Translations under genes and position numbers: made by a program
Shown: positions 11,151 through 22,440 of the stretch, piece by piece
Numbering within the stretch: position 1 is the stretch's first letter
Layout: each line of letters starts with the position of its first letter
Assembly (NCBI GenBank): GCA_963576735.1
Contig: OY755176.1
Span: 19,081,423 to 19,145,422 of the forward strand
From: Bedellia somnulentella
Lineage: Eukaryota; Arthropoda; Insecta; Lepidoptera; Bedelliidae
DNA length: 64,000 bases
Direction: 5' to 3'
Notes under the pieces: generated by a model
The model's database searches: none
The model's input: the letters and a program-made list of their open reading frames with translations, nothing else
What the model was told of the DNA's origin: nothing

Positions 11151-11301
11151 AGAGGCAACTTAAGGTACTGAGCTTTCAGAGATTTGTAGCGATTTTGCTG
11201 GAGCCCAATCAACTTCCAAATGTGGCTGAGGAGTTCCAAGCTCCAAAGCTCTGCCTACCCCTTTTTGGGTATTTATGGCCGAGAGTGTTTGTATGTATAT
11301 T
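11151..11301 (+). repeat. Rep-B 3' part, diverged
   Basis: Recognisable from CAACTTCCAAATGTGGCTGA to CCTACCCCTTTTTGGG and GTATGTAT. The first half is lost or unrecognisable. Confidence 0.6.
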
Positions 11302-12508
11302 ATTATAGGCAAATATTTAACACGGCAACTGAAATCCTTTTTAGGCAACTTTCTATTAAGTCACAAAAAAACTAACTTTGCAGTAATTAAATATTTTGGC
11401 AACTATTAAACTATACAAGCAACAAAATGCTAGGATCAAAAAACTAAAAAAACGGCTGCTACTGTAAGGTATCAAATATATCAAGCGGGATCAGTGTAAA
11501 ACTGGTTAAGGTATTATAAAACCTAATGTGGCGACTTATATTTCCGAGGGGATATCATACATTCTGCACTGGCAACTATTGGATTTCATTATAAAAATAC
11601 ACATCTGGCAGCGATTTTCAGGTAGCTTTAAAACTGAAAATGGGTATTATAATAATGTTTTTGGATATTATATTATTTTTTGCAGATACGTAAATTCTCG
11701 AAAAGGCGGCAAATGCGCTCGTGTGTCTGAGCAGTGCGGAGGCTGCGGAGCGGGGGGTTTAGCGCGTTTCTTGCCAATAGCAAGCGGCAAGTTTTTGTGA
11801 CTATAATATTAAGCAAATTACATATTTTGTATATTAAAGTAAAAATTAATAAAAATAAAATAAATTGGGTTAGGTCAAAAGTTGCTTCACCCAGCCTATT
11901 GGGCCGATGCAATTAAGTTAGAGAAGGAAAACAGAGGGGGGACGGGGGGCGAAGCCAACCACATGGGGGGCATCGCATTAAAAAACAATTAATCACCACA
12001 ATTGTATTTGTGCTAGGTTAGGTTAGGGTTAGCTTGTGTCCCTTAGAGCGGAAATAGGCACCCCACGAAGCGGGGTGACGTCGACACGCTGTTACTCAAA
12101 GTAGGTAGGTTCATTTAAAAGAGGGAAGGTTAATAAAATAGACCGAGAAAAGTTTTATAGCTTGTCACAATTTGGTTAATTTAGATCCCAACAATTGTAG
12201 CCAAAAGTATTTTTTTAAGATCTTGTTTGTATTTATTTCAGACCCCATTTTAGAATTTATGAAAGCCTATTTTAACTTTTTTATCCGCCAATAATTTGTC
12301 GCCTTAGAAGAAATTCAATTGCCACAAAAGAAAATCACTGCCAGATAAAATTTAAATAAAACCTCAAAACTCATTAAAAAGCCGCCGCTTTCTAGTTAAG
12401 ATGCTACCTCTAATTAGTCGCCAAAGTAGATTATTTACTATCCATTTTCAGTTTTTTTACGACTCGGAATGGTATCAATTTGTCGCCGCGTTAAATACAT
12501 GCCTATTA
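11302..12508. mobile_element. Inverted-repeat element with subterminal GGCRAC repeats
   Basis: The ends ATAGGCAAATATTTAAC and (reverse complement) ATAGGCATGTATTTAAC are imperfect inverted repeats of about 30 bp. Many GGCAAC/GGCGAC motifs point one way in the left 300 bp and the opposite way (GTCGCC, TTGCCA) in the right 240 bp. The middle has GC-rich patches and TAGGTTAGGTTAGGGTTAG (12014-12032). There is no transposase. The class is unknown. Confidence 0.6.
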
Positions 12509-12613
12509 TTATATTATATTTTTCGTTATAGGTGGAGATATTTAATTGGCATTGCACTGTTTACTTTATTGTTTAGTTAATGTATACGCTGTAAATCTTC
12601 CAAATAACATAAA

Positions 12614-12663
<50 letters not shown>

Positions 12664-13009
12664 CTCATATAAAATATAGCTTGAATCGTAATCAAAAAAA
12701 TTATGATGTCAAACTGCCTGTTTCGTTCCAATGACAACCTCAAACAATAACCTTAATCTTTATAGTACATGACTGTCCTAAACATTATATGGCTAATAAA
12801 ATAATATGACGCACTAAAATAACTTATACAACTTTTAGTCCTCACTATAAAAATTGCTGAGTTTTTCTGCCGTAACTTGTTTATTTGTAGCTTATTGTTT
12901 GATATTATTGTTATAGTTAAAGTCAAGTTCTAGTTGTGCAATCATGTCTTAGAGTTAAATATTTAAAGCCAAGTTATATACATCGAAGCGAATTGTTGAT
13001 TAGCCTGAA
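12509..13009. repeat. (TA)n microsatellite in unannotated DNA
   Basis: A (TA)n run of about 42 bp at 12617-12659; nothing else recognisable in the interval. Confidence 0.7.
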
Positions 13010-13218
13010 TAAGAAAGAAAGAAAGAAAGAAAACATTTATTCATTGCTACATACAAAAAAGCACAGTTACACTTAGATACATTAAGAAACACTTAATAAT
13101 CAACATAAAGAAAGTAAACGTAAATTTCATAAAAAATAATAAAAATATTACAAAGGAAAAGAAGATCAACAATAGAATAGAGCACATTAAACACAGATAA
13201 ACATTTAAAATAATATTA
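13010..13218 (-). mobile_element. LINE 3' end with (TTTC)n tail
   Basis: On the minus strand AATGAATAAATGTTTTCTTT leads into a TTTC run, a typical microsatellite-like tail of a 5'-truncated non-LTR element. No coding remains. A related tail is at 34290-34364. Confidence 0.55.
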
Positions 13219-13364
13219 CTGAAGGGCAAGCACGAGCCGTGTTTAAACTAGTTATCGCGTGGGATAAAGCAGCCATCTCTTACGCACTTACTTAGTATCG
13301 TATACTGCCATCTAATTCTAACCGTTATCGTGTCGATAAAATAGTGCTCGTGCTTGCCCTGCTG
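13219..13364 (-). mobile_element. 146 bp MITE (C family)
   Basis: Nearly identical in length and sequence to the copy at 8464-8609 but inverted; CTGAAGGGCAAGCACGAG at one end and CAGCAGGGCAAGCACGAG at the other. Confidence 0.75.
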
Positions 13365-13676
13365 GTACTTAAATGAGATATCCATTAAAAGTTTCTCGTA
13401 CTTAAATGCCTGCGTAGCAATGAACTGGTGACTGCCTCAGCATTATTAATTAACTATTTAATTTGTTTTCGCCCTGAATTTATTGCAACATAATCTTATT
13501 TTGACACAAATACGTGCTTTTGTGACCCATATTAGAGGAATGTTGAAAAAATTGCATTGCAAAGAATTAAATTCAAAGAATGTTTGCCGCAACTTTAGCA
13601 TGATTCTCATTTTGTTTTGTCTTCCTTATTCAGTATTTCGTATAATTGCTACCCAAAAAACCGTTATACACTCTTT
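13365..13676. other. No recognised feature
   Basis: AT-rich; the short frame from 13483 has no recognisable protein. Confidence 0.4.
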
Positions 13677-13901
13677 GCTGTGTAGTGCCGGCTTAGAATA
13701 GCACTACCCCATTTCTTCCGGTGGGTGAACGTAAGAGGCGACTAACGGTATTGGGGGCTTATAAGGGATTTTCGGGCGATGCGGTTGGAGACCCATCACC
13801 AACAACCTTTATTTTACCATCTTCTGAGAAATTTCTTATTCCTTGGCTCTGGCTACCCCTTCTAGGGATTTATAGCCGTGAGTATATGTATGTATGTATG
13901 T
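13677..13901 (+). repeat. Full Rep-B copy
   Basis: Runs from TGCTGTGTAGTGCCGGCTTA to (TATG)n. ACTCTTT on both sides is a likely 7 bp target duplication. Confidence 0.8.
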
Positions 13902-14230
13902 ACTCTTTAAAAGTAGTTTAAATGAATTGGAAACTTAATACAAGTTTCAGTTCAAAATTTAATAAACATAATTAAACAGGAATCGGTATCAAATCAATTA
14001 TAAGAAATAATCATGGTCTCTTACGAACACCCACAGGATGGGGTAGTGCTATTCTAAGCTGTAACTACACAGCAAAGAATAAAAAGACAAATTGGATGCC
14101 AACAGTGTAAATAAACACAAAACCATTAATAATAAATAAAAATATTCCATGCGTATTTATTATGAAGTGAATAATATACATAATTGCTGAGGGGTATCGG
14201 ATAAAATTTGATAAATTTACTAATCTATGT
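13902..14230. repeat. Mostly unannotated; small Rep-B end fragment
   Basis: 14017-14074 is the inverted first 60 bp of Rep-B (CTCTTACGAACACCCACAGG to CTACACAGCA). The rest shows nothing recognisable. Confidence 0.5.
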
Positions 14231-14500
14231 AGTGTCAGCTTAGAAAAGCACTACCCCATTACTTCCCTCGGATGATCTACAAAGCGACTTAGGGTTCAAG
14301 AGGGTGTGGCTGGAGACGAATCACCAATAACTTTTATTTCACAAGCTTCTCCTCAATGAACTACCAAAAGTGGCTGATGAATATCTATTCCATTTCTTTA
14401 AGAGGATAGAGAGGTCTGTCAGGATCGCACAAAGTGGCGATCGATAGTCTATGGTATGCCTACGCCAATGGGAACTAATGGCGTGAATATTTGTATGTAT
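14231..14500 (+). repeat. Rep-B front joined to a LINE tail
   Basis: 14231-14390 is a diverged Rep-B front. At about 14395 it switches to the LINE tail also seen at 335-564 (AGAGAGGTCTGTCAGGATCG, then AATGGCGTGAATATTTGTAT). Confidence 0.6.
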
Positions 14501-14553
14501 TGTATTTGGAATATAGGTCATAAGTGGATAAATAAACAACAAAATATAGAGAA

Positions 14554-14888
14554 GCGACATGATAGTCCAGTGGGTAGAAGGGCGTCAGTTCCAATCCTGG
14601 GGCGGGCCTACACCAATTTGTCTTTTCTAAAGTTCTTTGTTTGGTTAATTTATCATGGTTGTTAACGGTGAGGAAAAACATCGTGAGGAAACCCACATGG
14701 CTGATTTGACAGTGACAGTGTATAAAACGGCGATAGGCCTGCCCCCTATCACGTGAGTACTCTGTCTAAGCAAAACATTGGTACCTTCTCCGGACACTAG
14801 ATGGCGCTTCCATGTGAGTTCAGAAGTACTGGTACATCTGCCAGCCCCTTCGGAGATAAACGGCGTGAACGTTTATGTTATGTTATGT
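14554..14888 (+). repeat. Rep-A SINE with 13 bp target duplication
   Basis: AAAATATAGAGAA flanks it at 14541-14553 and 14889-14901. The tRNA-like head is shortened (GATAGTCCAGTGGGTAGAAG, then CAATCCTGG). It carries the CTAGATGGCGCTTCC variant body. Confidence 0.88.
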
Positions 14889-15139
14889 AAAATATAGAGA
14901 ATTCCATTTAGCTTACTTGCAACAACAAGTTGATTATGTCACGTGATTTGCAAGAGCTTACATGTTTCTCTCGCAAACAAGGGATATTTTGTATGGATGC
15001 AATGTCACATGCTAGGGTATTAAGTCAATTAAGGTGACTGTCGCAATTGCATCATATCGAAATTGTAAGGGTACCCACGATATAGGCTTCTGTGGGTTGG
15101 TTGTGGGTGATGTATTATGATAACCATTGAAGAAATCAG

Positions 15140-15885
15140 GAGGGCAATTCTCGCAAGTTCGATATCATTACTATCATAGAAATGATATCAAGTGTTCAAT
15201 GTCGTGTGCAAAATATCACAAAGTGAAATATATTTCTATTGATAGATTGAAACTGTATTCTCGCAGGCGGTAGTAAATTTTCCTTAGACATATAAGAATG
15301 AAGACCGAAACCAATGATCCAAGCGAATGAAATGAATGAAAGGTCAGTTTAACTGTCATCTTAGTTATGAAAAGGTCTTCATATCTGTCAATATTTACCA
15401 ATGTTTTGGTTTGAAAAAAAATTCCTTTAACTGGCACTTTGTCGGTAACTAGCAATTACTTACTAGACCATCCGGCAACCGGCTTTAGTTATTGAAATTT
15501 TATAATGCTGAAATAATATATTTTTTATAAGTTTATAATATAATTAACGTTGATCCAAGTAGAAATTATTTACAACTTCTAAGACAATTTGATCTATGAT
15601 CCATTTAATATATTTACCAACATTTTAATTTTCTATCTATATTCAAACAAAATTTGAAAACAAAATGGCTACCGTTCGCATGACATCTTCAAATATCATC
15701 ATATCGAGTGATCGTGACCACCCGATATCATCCTTTGATATATATCGTCATATCGACTAGTTTTCAATAGAAAAATATCTATCGGATGAAGTGAGAATAG
15801 CTCAAGTCAAATATCGATCGCAAAATATCACAAAAGCGATAAATATCGAAAGTGATATAGTATCTACCGTGCGAGAATTGCCCTC
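15140..15885. mobile_element. 746 bp transposase-less inverted-repeat element
   Basis: The terminal repeats are GAGGGCAATTCTCGCA and its complement at the right end, with CAG on both outer sides (15137-15139, 15886-15888) as a possible 3 bp target duplication. ATATCG/CGATAT motifs are concentrated near both ends. No transposase is encoded; the superfamily is unassigned. Confidence 0.65.
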
Positions 15886-15904
15886 CAGAAGGATTCAACT
15901 CAAA

Positions 15905-16215
15905 GACTCAAATGTTTACGCCATGTATCCCCGAAGGGGTTGGTAGAGATACTAATACTTTTGAACAACATGTGACATTATCAACTGGTGTTCAGGTTGC
16001 TCATGTTTTGCTTGGACTGTGAACTCAAGTGTTAGGGGGCAAGTCTATCGCCGTTTTATACAAATACACTGTCACATGACTAAATACAACTTAGCCATGT
16101 GGGTTTTCTCACGATGTTTTCTCTCACTTTTAACAACTTAGATAAATTAAACATGCATGTGATTTTAGAAATAACATATTGGTGAAGGGTTGACTTGGGA
16201 TTTCAACACAAAGCC
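15905..16215 (-). repeat. Rep-A SINE
   Basis: Diverged inverted copy from CCCCGAAGGGGTTGGTAGAG to TTGACTTGGGATTTCAAC; the A-box end is missing. Confidence 0.75.
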
Positions 16216-16589
16216 TTTCTTTATTGTATTACCAGTCATAGTGTAACTTACCTACTTCATTTAGTTAATAAAAAAACACTGCAATAGATTGTTACTTAAT
16301 AAAATTCAAAATCCGAAGTTATTTAGGAGGCTTCTAAACTAGACAGCTTAAAATCAAAATAGAACCAAAAGTTTTATTTTTTGTTAGAACTTTTTTCTTG
16401 TTGAAGTTAGATCTAAGGATTCACCCAAAGCTCTTGAAAGTCAAAAAGTTATCATCTCTAAGCTGATTTAGAAAGCCGTGGTTATGAACTTAAATTAATA
16501 CCTTTATATTTTGTAAATGGCGTATGATACGACCTATCAAATCTACAGTAGTTAAAAATGAAGTTGTCCGAATTATTAATCATGGTTAC
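16216..16589. other. No recognised feature
   Basis: AT-rich, no supported gene or repeat. Confidence 0.4.
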
Positions 16590-16805
16590 TTACATACTTA
16601 CAGGCACGTTTGTAAATTCCAAAATAAAGTACCTCCTTCTTCAAAATAAGCAATACCTTAATCAATTTAGGAAAGTTGTGCCAAGTTAGCGGTTAAAAAT
16701 AGTTTGTGTGTGATGGGTATCCAACTTCACGGCTACATAAAGATTTAAGATGCCCCGAAACCCTAAGTATCGCAAAGAATGTAATCACAGTTTCTGACAC
16801 TTTTT
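16590..16805 (-). repeat. Degenerate Rep-B
   Basis: Only scattered agreement (GTGTGATGGGTATCCAACTT, GCCCCGAAACCCTAAGTATC); an old copy. Confidence 0.4.
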
Positions 16806-17170
16806 TTCGCACAGCCTGTTTGTTGTTAACCAAAGAATAAAATAGCCCTTGGTTTTTTTTTCATATTTATAGATACGAACATATTATACACAGATCAAGT
16901 TAGCCCCAAACTAAGTTAGACTTGTATAATGGGATACAAACTCAACGATATATTTAATCTTATATGATACACATATTAATAACACCCAAGACTAAGAAAC
17001 AATCATTCGTGCTAATCACATATCACCATCAGTTAATGTTATTACAAAATTAGGGAGTTTTTTGTTGAACAGAACAAAATAGAGTACCTCGATTGCTCTA
17101 CAACTAGTCTACCACTAAACGATGTTTTGTCACCTGTATTTCTACACGCCCTTTTGAAATACAAACTTGG
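16806..17170. other. No recognised feature
   Basis: AT-rich, no supported gene or repeat. Confidence 0.4.
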
Positions 17171-17396
17171 CCAATAAATAAAGGATAAATAAAGGAAAGA
17201 AAAATTTCGACACAGCGGGAATCGAACGCGCGACCTCGGGTATACGCCCCCGTCACTCTGCCAATTGAGCTACCGTATCAATGGCTGCCAGTGCGAAATT
17301 CTTCTATCCTTCCGCGTATGTCGAAATTTTTCTTTCCTTTTATTTATCCTTCATTTATTAGTAATAATCCCCACATGAGGTTTTCATGAACAAAAA
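17171..17396 (-). mobile_element. T-family inverted-repeat element with tRNA-like core
   Basis: The left arm AATAAATAAAGGATAAATAA continues to GGAAAGAAAAATTTCGAC, and the right arm mirrors it and continues to CCCCACATGAGG, the same arm as the MITE at 7673. Between the arms lie a tRNA-like sequence and the spacer AATGGCTGCCAGTGCGAAAT. Confidence 0.75.
17208..17280 (-). tRNA. tRNA-like sequence inside a MITE (probable pseudo-tRNA)
   Basis: On the minus strand it has GATACGGTAGCTCAATTGGC, a D arm GCTC/GAGT, a centre GGGGGCGTATACCC and a T arm with GTTCGATTCCC. The T stem is mismatched (GCGCG versus CCCGC), so it is probably not a working tRNA. Its placement between inverted-repeat arms is shared with 25411 and 33267. 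Confidence 0.45.
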
Positions 17397-17861
17397 CATT
17401 CAAACAAACTTGGCCATTTTTAACAACATTCGTGCCATGAATCCGTGACAAATATATACAATAAAGATACAATTTTCAATCCGAAGAAACTACAATAATG
17501 CCAAGATGCTACTGCCTATGAGCCTTGCAACAAGTGACATAAATTCTTACTTACAGTTCTACATTTAATTTTCTATTGTGTTGACGACAGTGAGCTCAGA
17601 ACAAATCTGGTACAATGATATTTCTTACTCAACTAAATTAATACCGATTACGCTCTTTATCTAGCCAACACATGATATTAGGATTATTATACATACAATA
17701 TATATAAGAATAAGTATATTTAATATAATTATTATACATATTGGATATATAAATTAATATTAAGGTTAGGGTTGTAAATAGGTTGTGTGTGTTTAGGTAA
17801 GTTTGGTTTTATTTGCATATTAATTTTCAATGACTTCTGTTTAAAAGTTTTGTACTTGTTT
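17397..17861. other. No recognised feature
   Basis: AT-rich, no supported gene or repeat. Confidence 0.4.
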
Positions 17862-18001
17862 TTCCTCACCATAAAGGTTGACTGGAAGAAATCGCGTTAA
17901 GGCGATAAGTCCGCCTTTGTGTACTTAGTCCTAATGATCTGTACCTATATAAAAATATTGTATTTGTATGCAATAAAGTGTTTAATAATAATAATAATAC
18001 A
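17862..18001 (+). mobile_element. LINE 3' end with (AAT)n tail
   Basis: GGTTGACTGGAAGAAATCGC and GGCGATAAGTCCGCCTTTGT are a well-known 3' end of lepidopteran non-LTR elements, ending AATAAAGTG then an AAT array. A related tail lies inverted at about 49000-49130. Confidence 0.65.
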
Positions 18002-18012
18002 TATAGATTATA

Positions 18013-18723
18013 AAGGGTCTGGCAGGCTAAGGAAGGAGCAGTGGCCACTCACTGTGAAATTAACCGATTTTTTTTACACGTTTGTTGGTAGCACCATTTA
18101 ACTAGGCAACACTACAATTTACAGCCGGCTACCATAAATACTTTCCGAGATTTTGACAAAAACGTCAAATCAGCAGACGTTATTTCAATTTATATTTTCT
18201 CCTTAACTATAGTAGGCGGAATATTGAAACCAACTAGTATCTACGTGCATTGAGTTAAAGTATACTCTGGTGTATTATTTAACAAAGGGTTGCTTGAAAA
18301 CTTTCAGAAAAAAAAACACTTTTTATTTTTTCACATTTATTTTTGACAGGTTCTTCGAAAGGCACAGCCATGAAAATTATAATATAAAACAAATATACAA
18401 ATATCTTTCAGCACACCAAAAATTGTTTCATTCGGTTAAAATTTATAAATTTATTTCTTATTACAATCATAGAAGAGAATAACAAATGTCATTTTCTGAC
18501 ATATGGTGAATTTTGTTTTTCTTATAATAAAATATAATATCTATTATAAATAAATAGACGGTACTGAGTTTTTGCGATAGCGGGCGATACTTATATGGTA
18601 GAAGAAGAAGGGCAAGAAACTCCTCCATTACAAAATATTGTTTTCTTAAGATTACAATAATCATCTTCATCATAGGAAAAACTCACAGTGGCCACTGCTT
18701 CTTCCTTAGCCTGCCAGACCCTT
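18013..18723. mobile_element. Foldback element, about 710 bp
   Basis: The terminal inverted repeats of about 45 bp (AAAGGGTCTGGCAGGCTAAG ... GCAGTGGCCACT) are near-identical. The interior is AT-rich with no transposase. It follows directly on the AAT tail of the preceding LINE. Class unknown. Confidence 0.75.
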
Positions 18724-18772
18724 TGTTTGAATTTATTGTAATTCAAAATTAAGAATAAAAATTATTATTGTT

Positions 18773-19003
18773 ATATATACTAACGACATTAGATCCAACT
18801 GGGGTAGGCAGAGCCTCTTCATTGACACGTTTTAAGATCCTAGAAAAACTCTCGGGTTTCATATACATTCATACATCTTTTCATACACAGCCCGTTTATT
18901 TTTCACACTTCAAACGCCTTCTGAGCACATTCCCTTTTTTATCTTAATGTGTTATCCGTGTCTCCTCAACTGGCATGACCACCAGAGTGAGAGCATGGAA
19001 AGA
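18773..19003 (-). mobile_element. LINE 3' tail
   Basis: Inverted relative of the tail at 335-564, starting TATACTAACGACATTAG and GGGGTAGGCAGAG. Non-coding. Confidence 0.5.
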
Positions 19004-19042
19004 ATCCATACTAACATTATAAATGGGAAAGTGAGTTTGTTT

Positions 19043-21098
19043 CAAAATTCAAAATTCAAAATGTTTATTTGCCTTCATGTGTACATAGGTTGTTACATAA
19101 TTATACAAGACACAACATGAAACCCTGCAAGGGCACTGCAAAAAATATAAAACTAAAAACTTATATCTAACATCTTAAACCTAATTCATAAAATATTTAA
19201 TATCTTAAGACCTAAACAACATTTTTATAAAATCTTATGTAACAATTTACTTATACTTATTGGCTAAAGAACTCTTCTAGAGTATAAAGACATTTTTCAA
19301 CTAAAAACTTTTTAAGCACTACTTTAAATTTATTCGGATCTGATATATCACTTATGTTTCTCGGCAGTTTATTATAAATGTTTATACACATGCTATACGG
19401 TGCCGAGTTGACTAGGTGTAGTTTACTGGGTTGTGGTAGAGCTATCTTGCTGTGAGGTCTTAAGTTAGCTGGTCTAGTGTACACGGGGAATAGTTCGGGG
19501 TGCTTTTTAACATGAAGTGAAGTTTCTAAAATATACATTGAAGTCAAAGTCAGTATTTCGTATTTAACGAAATACGGTCTACAACTATTCCATGAATCAA
19601 TGTTGGCAAGTATCCTTATCAATTTCTTTTGGAGAACAAAAAGCTGATTTACAAGTGTGGAGTTGCCCCATAGTACAATACCGTAAAGAAGCCATGAGTG
19701 AGCATATGCATAATATGCTGTTTTAGCAGTATTTAGATCGGTAGTGCTTTTTAAATGGTACAATGCGTAACTAAACCTGGATAGCTTCATGGTTATGTAG
19801 TTAATGTGCTCCTTCCAGTTTAGATTTTTGTCTATTATTATACCTAACAAGTTGAATGAGTCTACACATTTAATACATTTGCCCTTAAAATTATAGTTTA
19901 TGCTAAGTTCTTTTCTCTGGTATGGACCAAATTGAAGCAATTTGGTTTTATCATAATTTAATTCTAAGTTGTGCTCAGAGAGCCATGTAGAGACGGATGT
20001 TAAAGTAGAATCTAGCTTAGTATATAAGGACATTTCATTCTTACATGACAGTATTATGGATGTGTCGTCAGCGAATATTGTACTCGGTTCTTCTATGTGC
20101 TTAGGCAGGTCGTTGATGTAGAGCAAAAATAGCAAACATCCAATTGAGCTTCCTTGTGGAATGGATTTACTGACGTTGATTGTATCTGATCGTATTCTCT
20201 CTACCTTCCTAGTATTATGATTTCTAAACTCTATTTCGACGTATTGGGTTCGGTTGTGGAGGTAGGATTTAAACCATTGGTATGCGGCTCCTCTTACGCC
20301 TATGCCGTGGAGTTTCAAAAGCACAATATCATAGTTGACTCTATCATAAGCTTTACTCATATCGAGTAGAATGCCCACCGCGCGATGCCCTTCATTTAAT
20401 ATTTTCATAGCATTGTCAATGTATTTGAATACTGCGAGTGACGTCGATCGGTTTTTCCTAAAGCCTTCCTGGTTACAGTCTAATATATTATATTTTTCAC
20501 AAAAAGAATAGAGTCGGTTTCGCATTGCTGTCTCGAAAACTTTAGAAAAACTGCTAAGAAGAGCTATAGGACGATAATTATTTGCATCCTTTTTATCGTC
20601 TTTTTTATGCACTGGCTTTATAGCTGTTAATTTTAATATATCTGGGAAAGCGCCTAGTTCAAACGACTGGTTGATTAAGAAAGAAAGAGGAGCTGCAAAT
20701 TCCTCTGCACATTTTTTTAATAGGGTACTAGGGATCTCGTCGAATCCGAAACTACTTTTGTTTTTGAGTTTTTTAATAATTTTTAAGATTTCATTTAAGT
20801 CAACTGGTCGCAGGAAAAATGAATTTTCTGTAGGATTTATAACAGGGCGACCTTTAGGATTTTGACAGCATGATAGACCGTTCGACCCGACAGACGTAAA
20901 AAAATTGTTGAATTCACTTGCGACTATTTTAGGATCCGTAGTTAAAATTCCATTACGTTTCAGAGAAATATTGTCAATAGACCGTGTGCTGGCTCTATTA
21001 GTTTTCTCTCGCACAACTTGCCAAACTGCTTTAATGGTATTTGTAGAATTTGCAACTCTTTTTATAAAATCTATCTTTTTTGAGGCATTTATTACCTT
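19043..21098 (-). mobile_element. 5'-truncated CR1/L2-group LINE
   Basis: TTTGTTT on the left (19036-19042) and the TTTGTTT run after 21098 form the target duplication in the Helitron. On the minus strand the 3' end is GGCAAATAAACATTTTGAAT with a repeated ATTTTGA tail, as CR1-group elements often have. The endonuclease domain is absent. Confidence 0.7.
19257..21094 (-). pseudogene. LINE reverse transcriptase, truncated but open
   Basis: One long frame of about 610 codons remains; it has no initiator because the 5' end, including the endonuclease, was never copied. Counting from codon 21014, a linker region is followed by the palm: HKKDDKKDANNYRPIAL (about 136-152), LLDMSKAYDRV with the first catalytic Asp (about 217), PQGSSIGCLLFLLYINDLP (286-304) and FADD with the metal-binding Asp pair (316-317). 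The C-terminal NSAPYSMCINIYNKLP segment is typical of CR1/L2/Daphne-like elements. No stops or frameshifts occur, so insertion is fairly recent. Confidence 0.8.
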
Positions 21099-21728
21099 TT
21101 TGTTTGTTTGTTTGTTCCGCTTTCACGCCGTAAATACTGAACCGATTGCTTTGAATTTTTTCAGACGTGTAGTTAGAAGTCTAAATTAAATAATAGGGTA
21201 CTTTTTATCCCGGAAAAAATATGTTCCCATGGGAAATCAAAAATATTGTTTGCTTACTAAATGCATTGGAGATGGCGCTGTGCATCGTTTAAAACAACGT
21301 AAAATATTGTAAACTAATATAAAAATCAAAATTTAGAAGCTTAATGGTACGGTAATGGATCCTCGAAAATAAGGAACTCCCGAGGGATGATGTACTATTT
21401 TTTCATCGTATACATTTTTTTTTACATCTACTTATATTGCAAACGAATATTAACATGTAAATTTAGAAGCTAAATGAAACGACGACGATTCCTTGAAACT
21501 AAGGAATCCGCAAGAGTTCTCATAGGAACATCAAAAAACCTTAACTCATATATGGCTCAAAATATTGCAGCGATTATTTTTATCATCGATGGAATTCACA
21601 TCAGACACTTTGTTAATGTTCATTTTGGAAAGATGAAGGGGTTTCATCAATTTTAATGACAAATTTGTTTATCAATAGTAAGACTAATATGAAATAAAGC
21701 GTAATAAAAATTTGACACCGCCCCGGTA

Positions 21729-21825
21729 ACGTCTCCGTGGCGTAGCGGTATAACTAACTACTATGAATATTTAATTAGAACTATTATGAATCAATCGTCC
21801 CGGGTTCGTATCTCAGGTAATTCAA
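21729..21825 (+). other. tRNA-like segment (possible SINE head)
   Basis: GTGGCGTAGCGGTATAAC (A-box-like) and GTCCCGGGTTCGTATCTC (B-box-like) are 55 bp apart. They are followed by unique-looking sequence, GC-rich at 21950-22020. Could be the head of a third SINE family or a tRNA pseudogene inside the Helitron. Confidence 0.4.
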
Positions 21826-22239
21826 GCTTTTTGTAAAAAAATGTTTTGTTAGCTTAAAATAACACTATATATAATAATAACAAGCACTATCCCTTCAATT
21901 TAGCGATTATTTTGGAAGGAGATCCACCATTAATCATCCCTATATTGCCGAGCAATCGCTGCAAGCTCTCCCACTATCACCAACGGTCAGTGTAGGGGGC
22001 AGCACCGGGCCGTCGCCGCAGCGCCAAACTACTATCCGTATCTGTACTTACTAAAGATATTCTCATTTCTGAACATAAAAACTTGGTATATTTGTTTCAT
22101 GATTCTTATGAACAATTAAAAAGGAATTTTTGGAACTCAACCCCTAACGGGTTGATATAGCAAATGAAAGTTAATATAGAGTTTTTTTACATTTTATAAT
22201 AAAACTTGGTGCGATTAAATTTATGAAATCCATCTATCA

Positions 22240-22440
22240 ATCATTCATGAATATATGCTAACAACCATAAATTCCATAAAAGGGTAACCATAGCTTCGGA
22301 GATTCTTCATCCAATTTTGGAAATATATTGATAAAAGATAGGTTAATAAAGGTTGTAAGTGATGGGTCACAAACTGCATCGCCCAACAATCACTTAAAAA
22401 GCCTCAATGTCCTTTATGTCATTTACAATGCCCGCGGGAT
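22240..22440 (-). repeat. Diverged Rep-B
   Basis: Matches the family at GGTTGTAAGTGATGGGTC and GCATCGCCCAACAATCACTT; tail side eroded. Confidence 0.6.
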
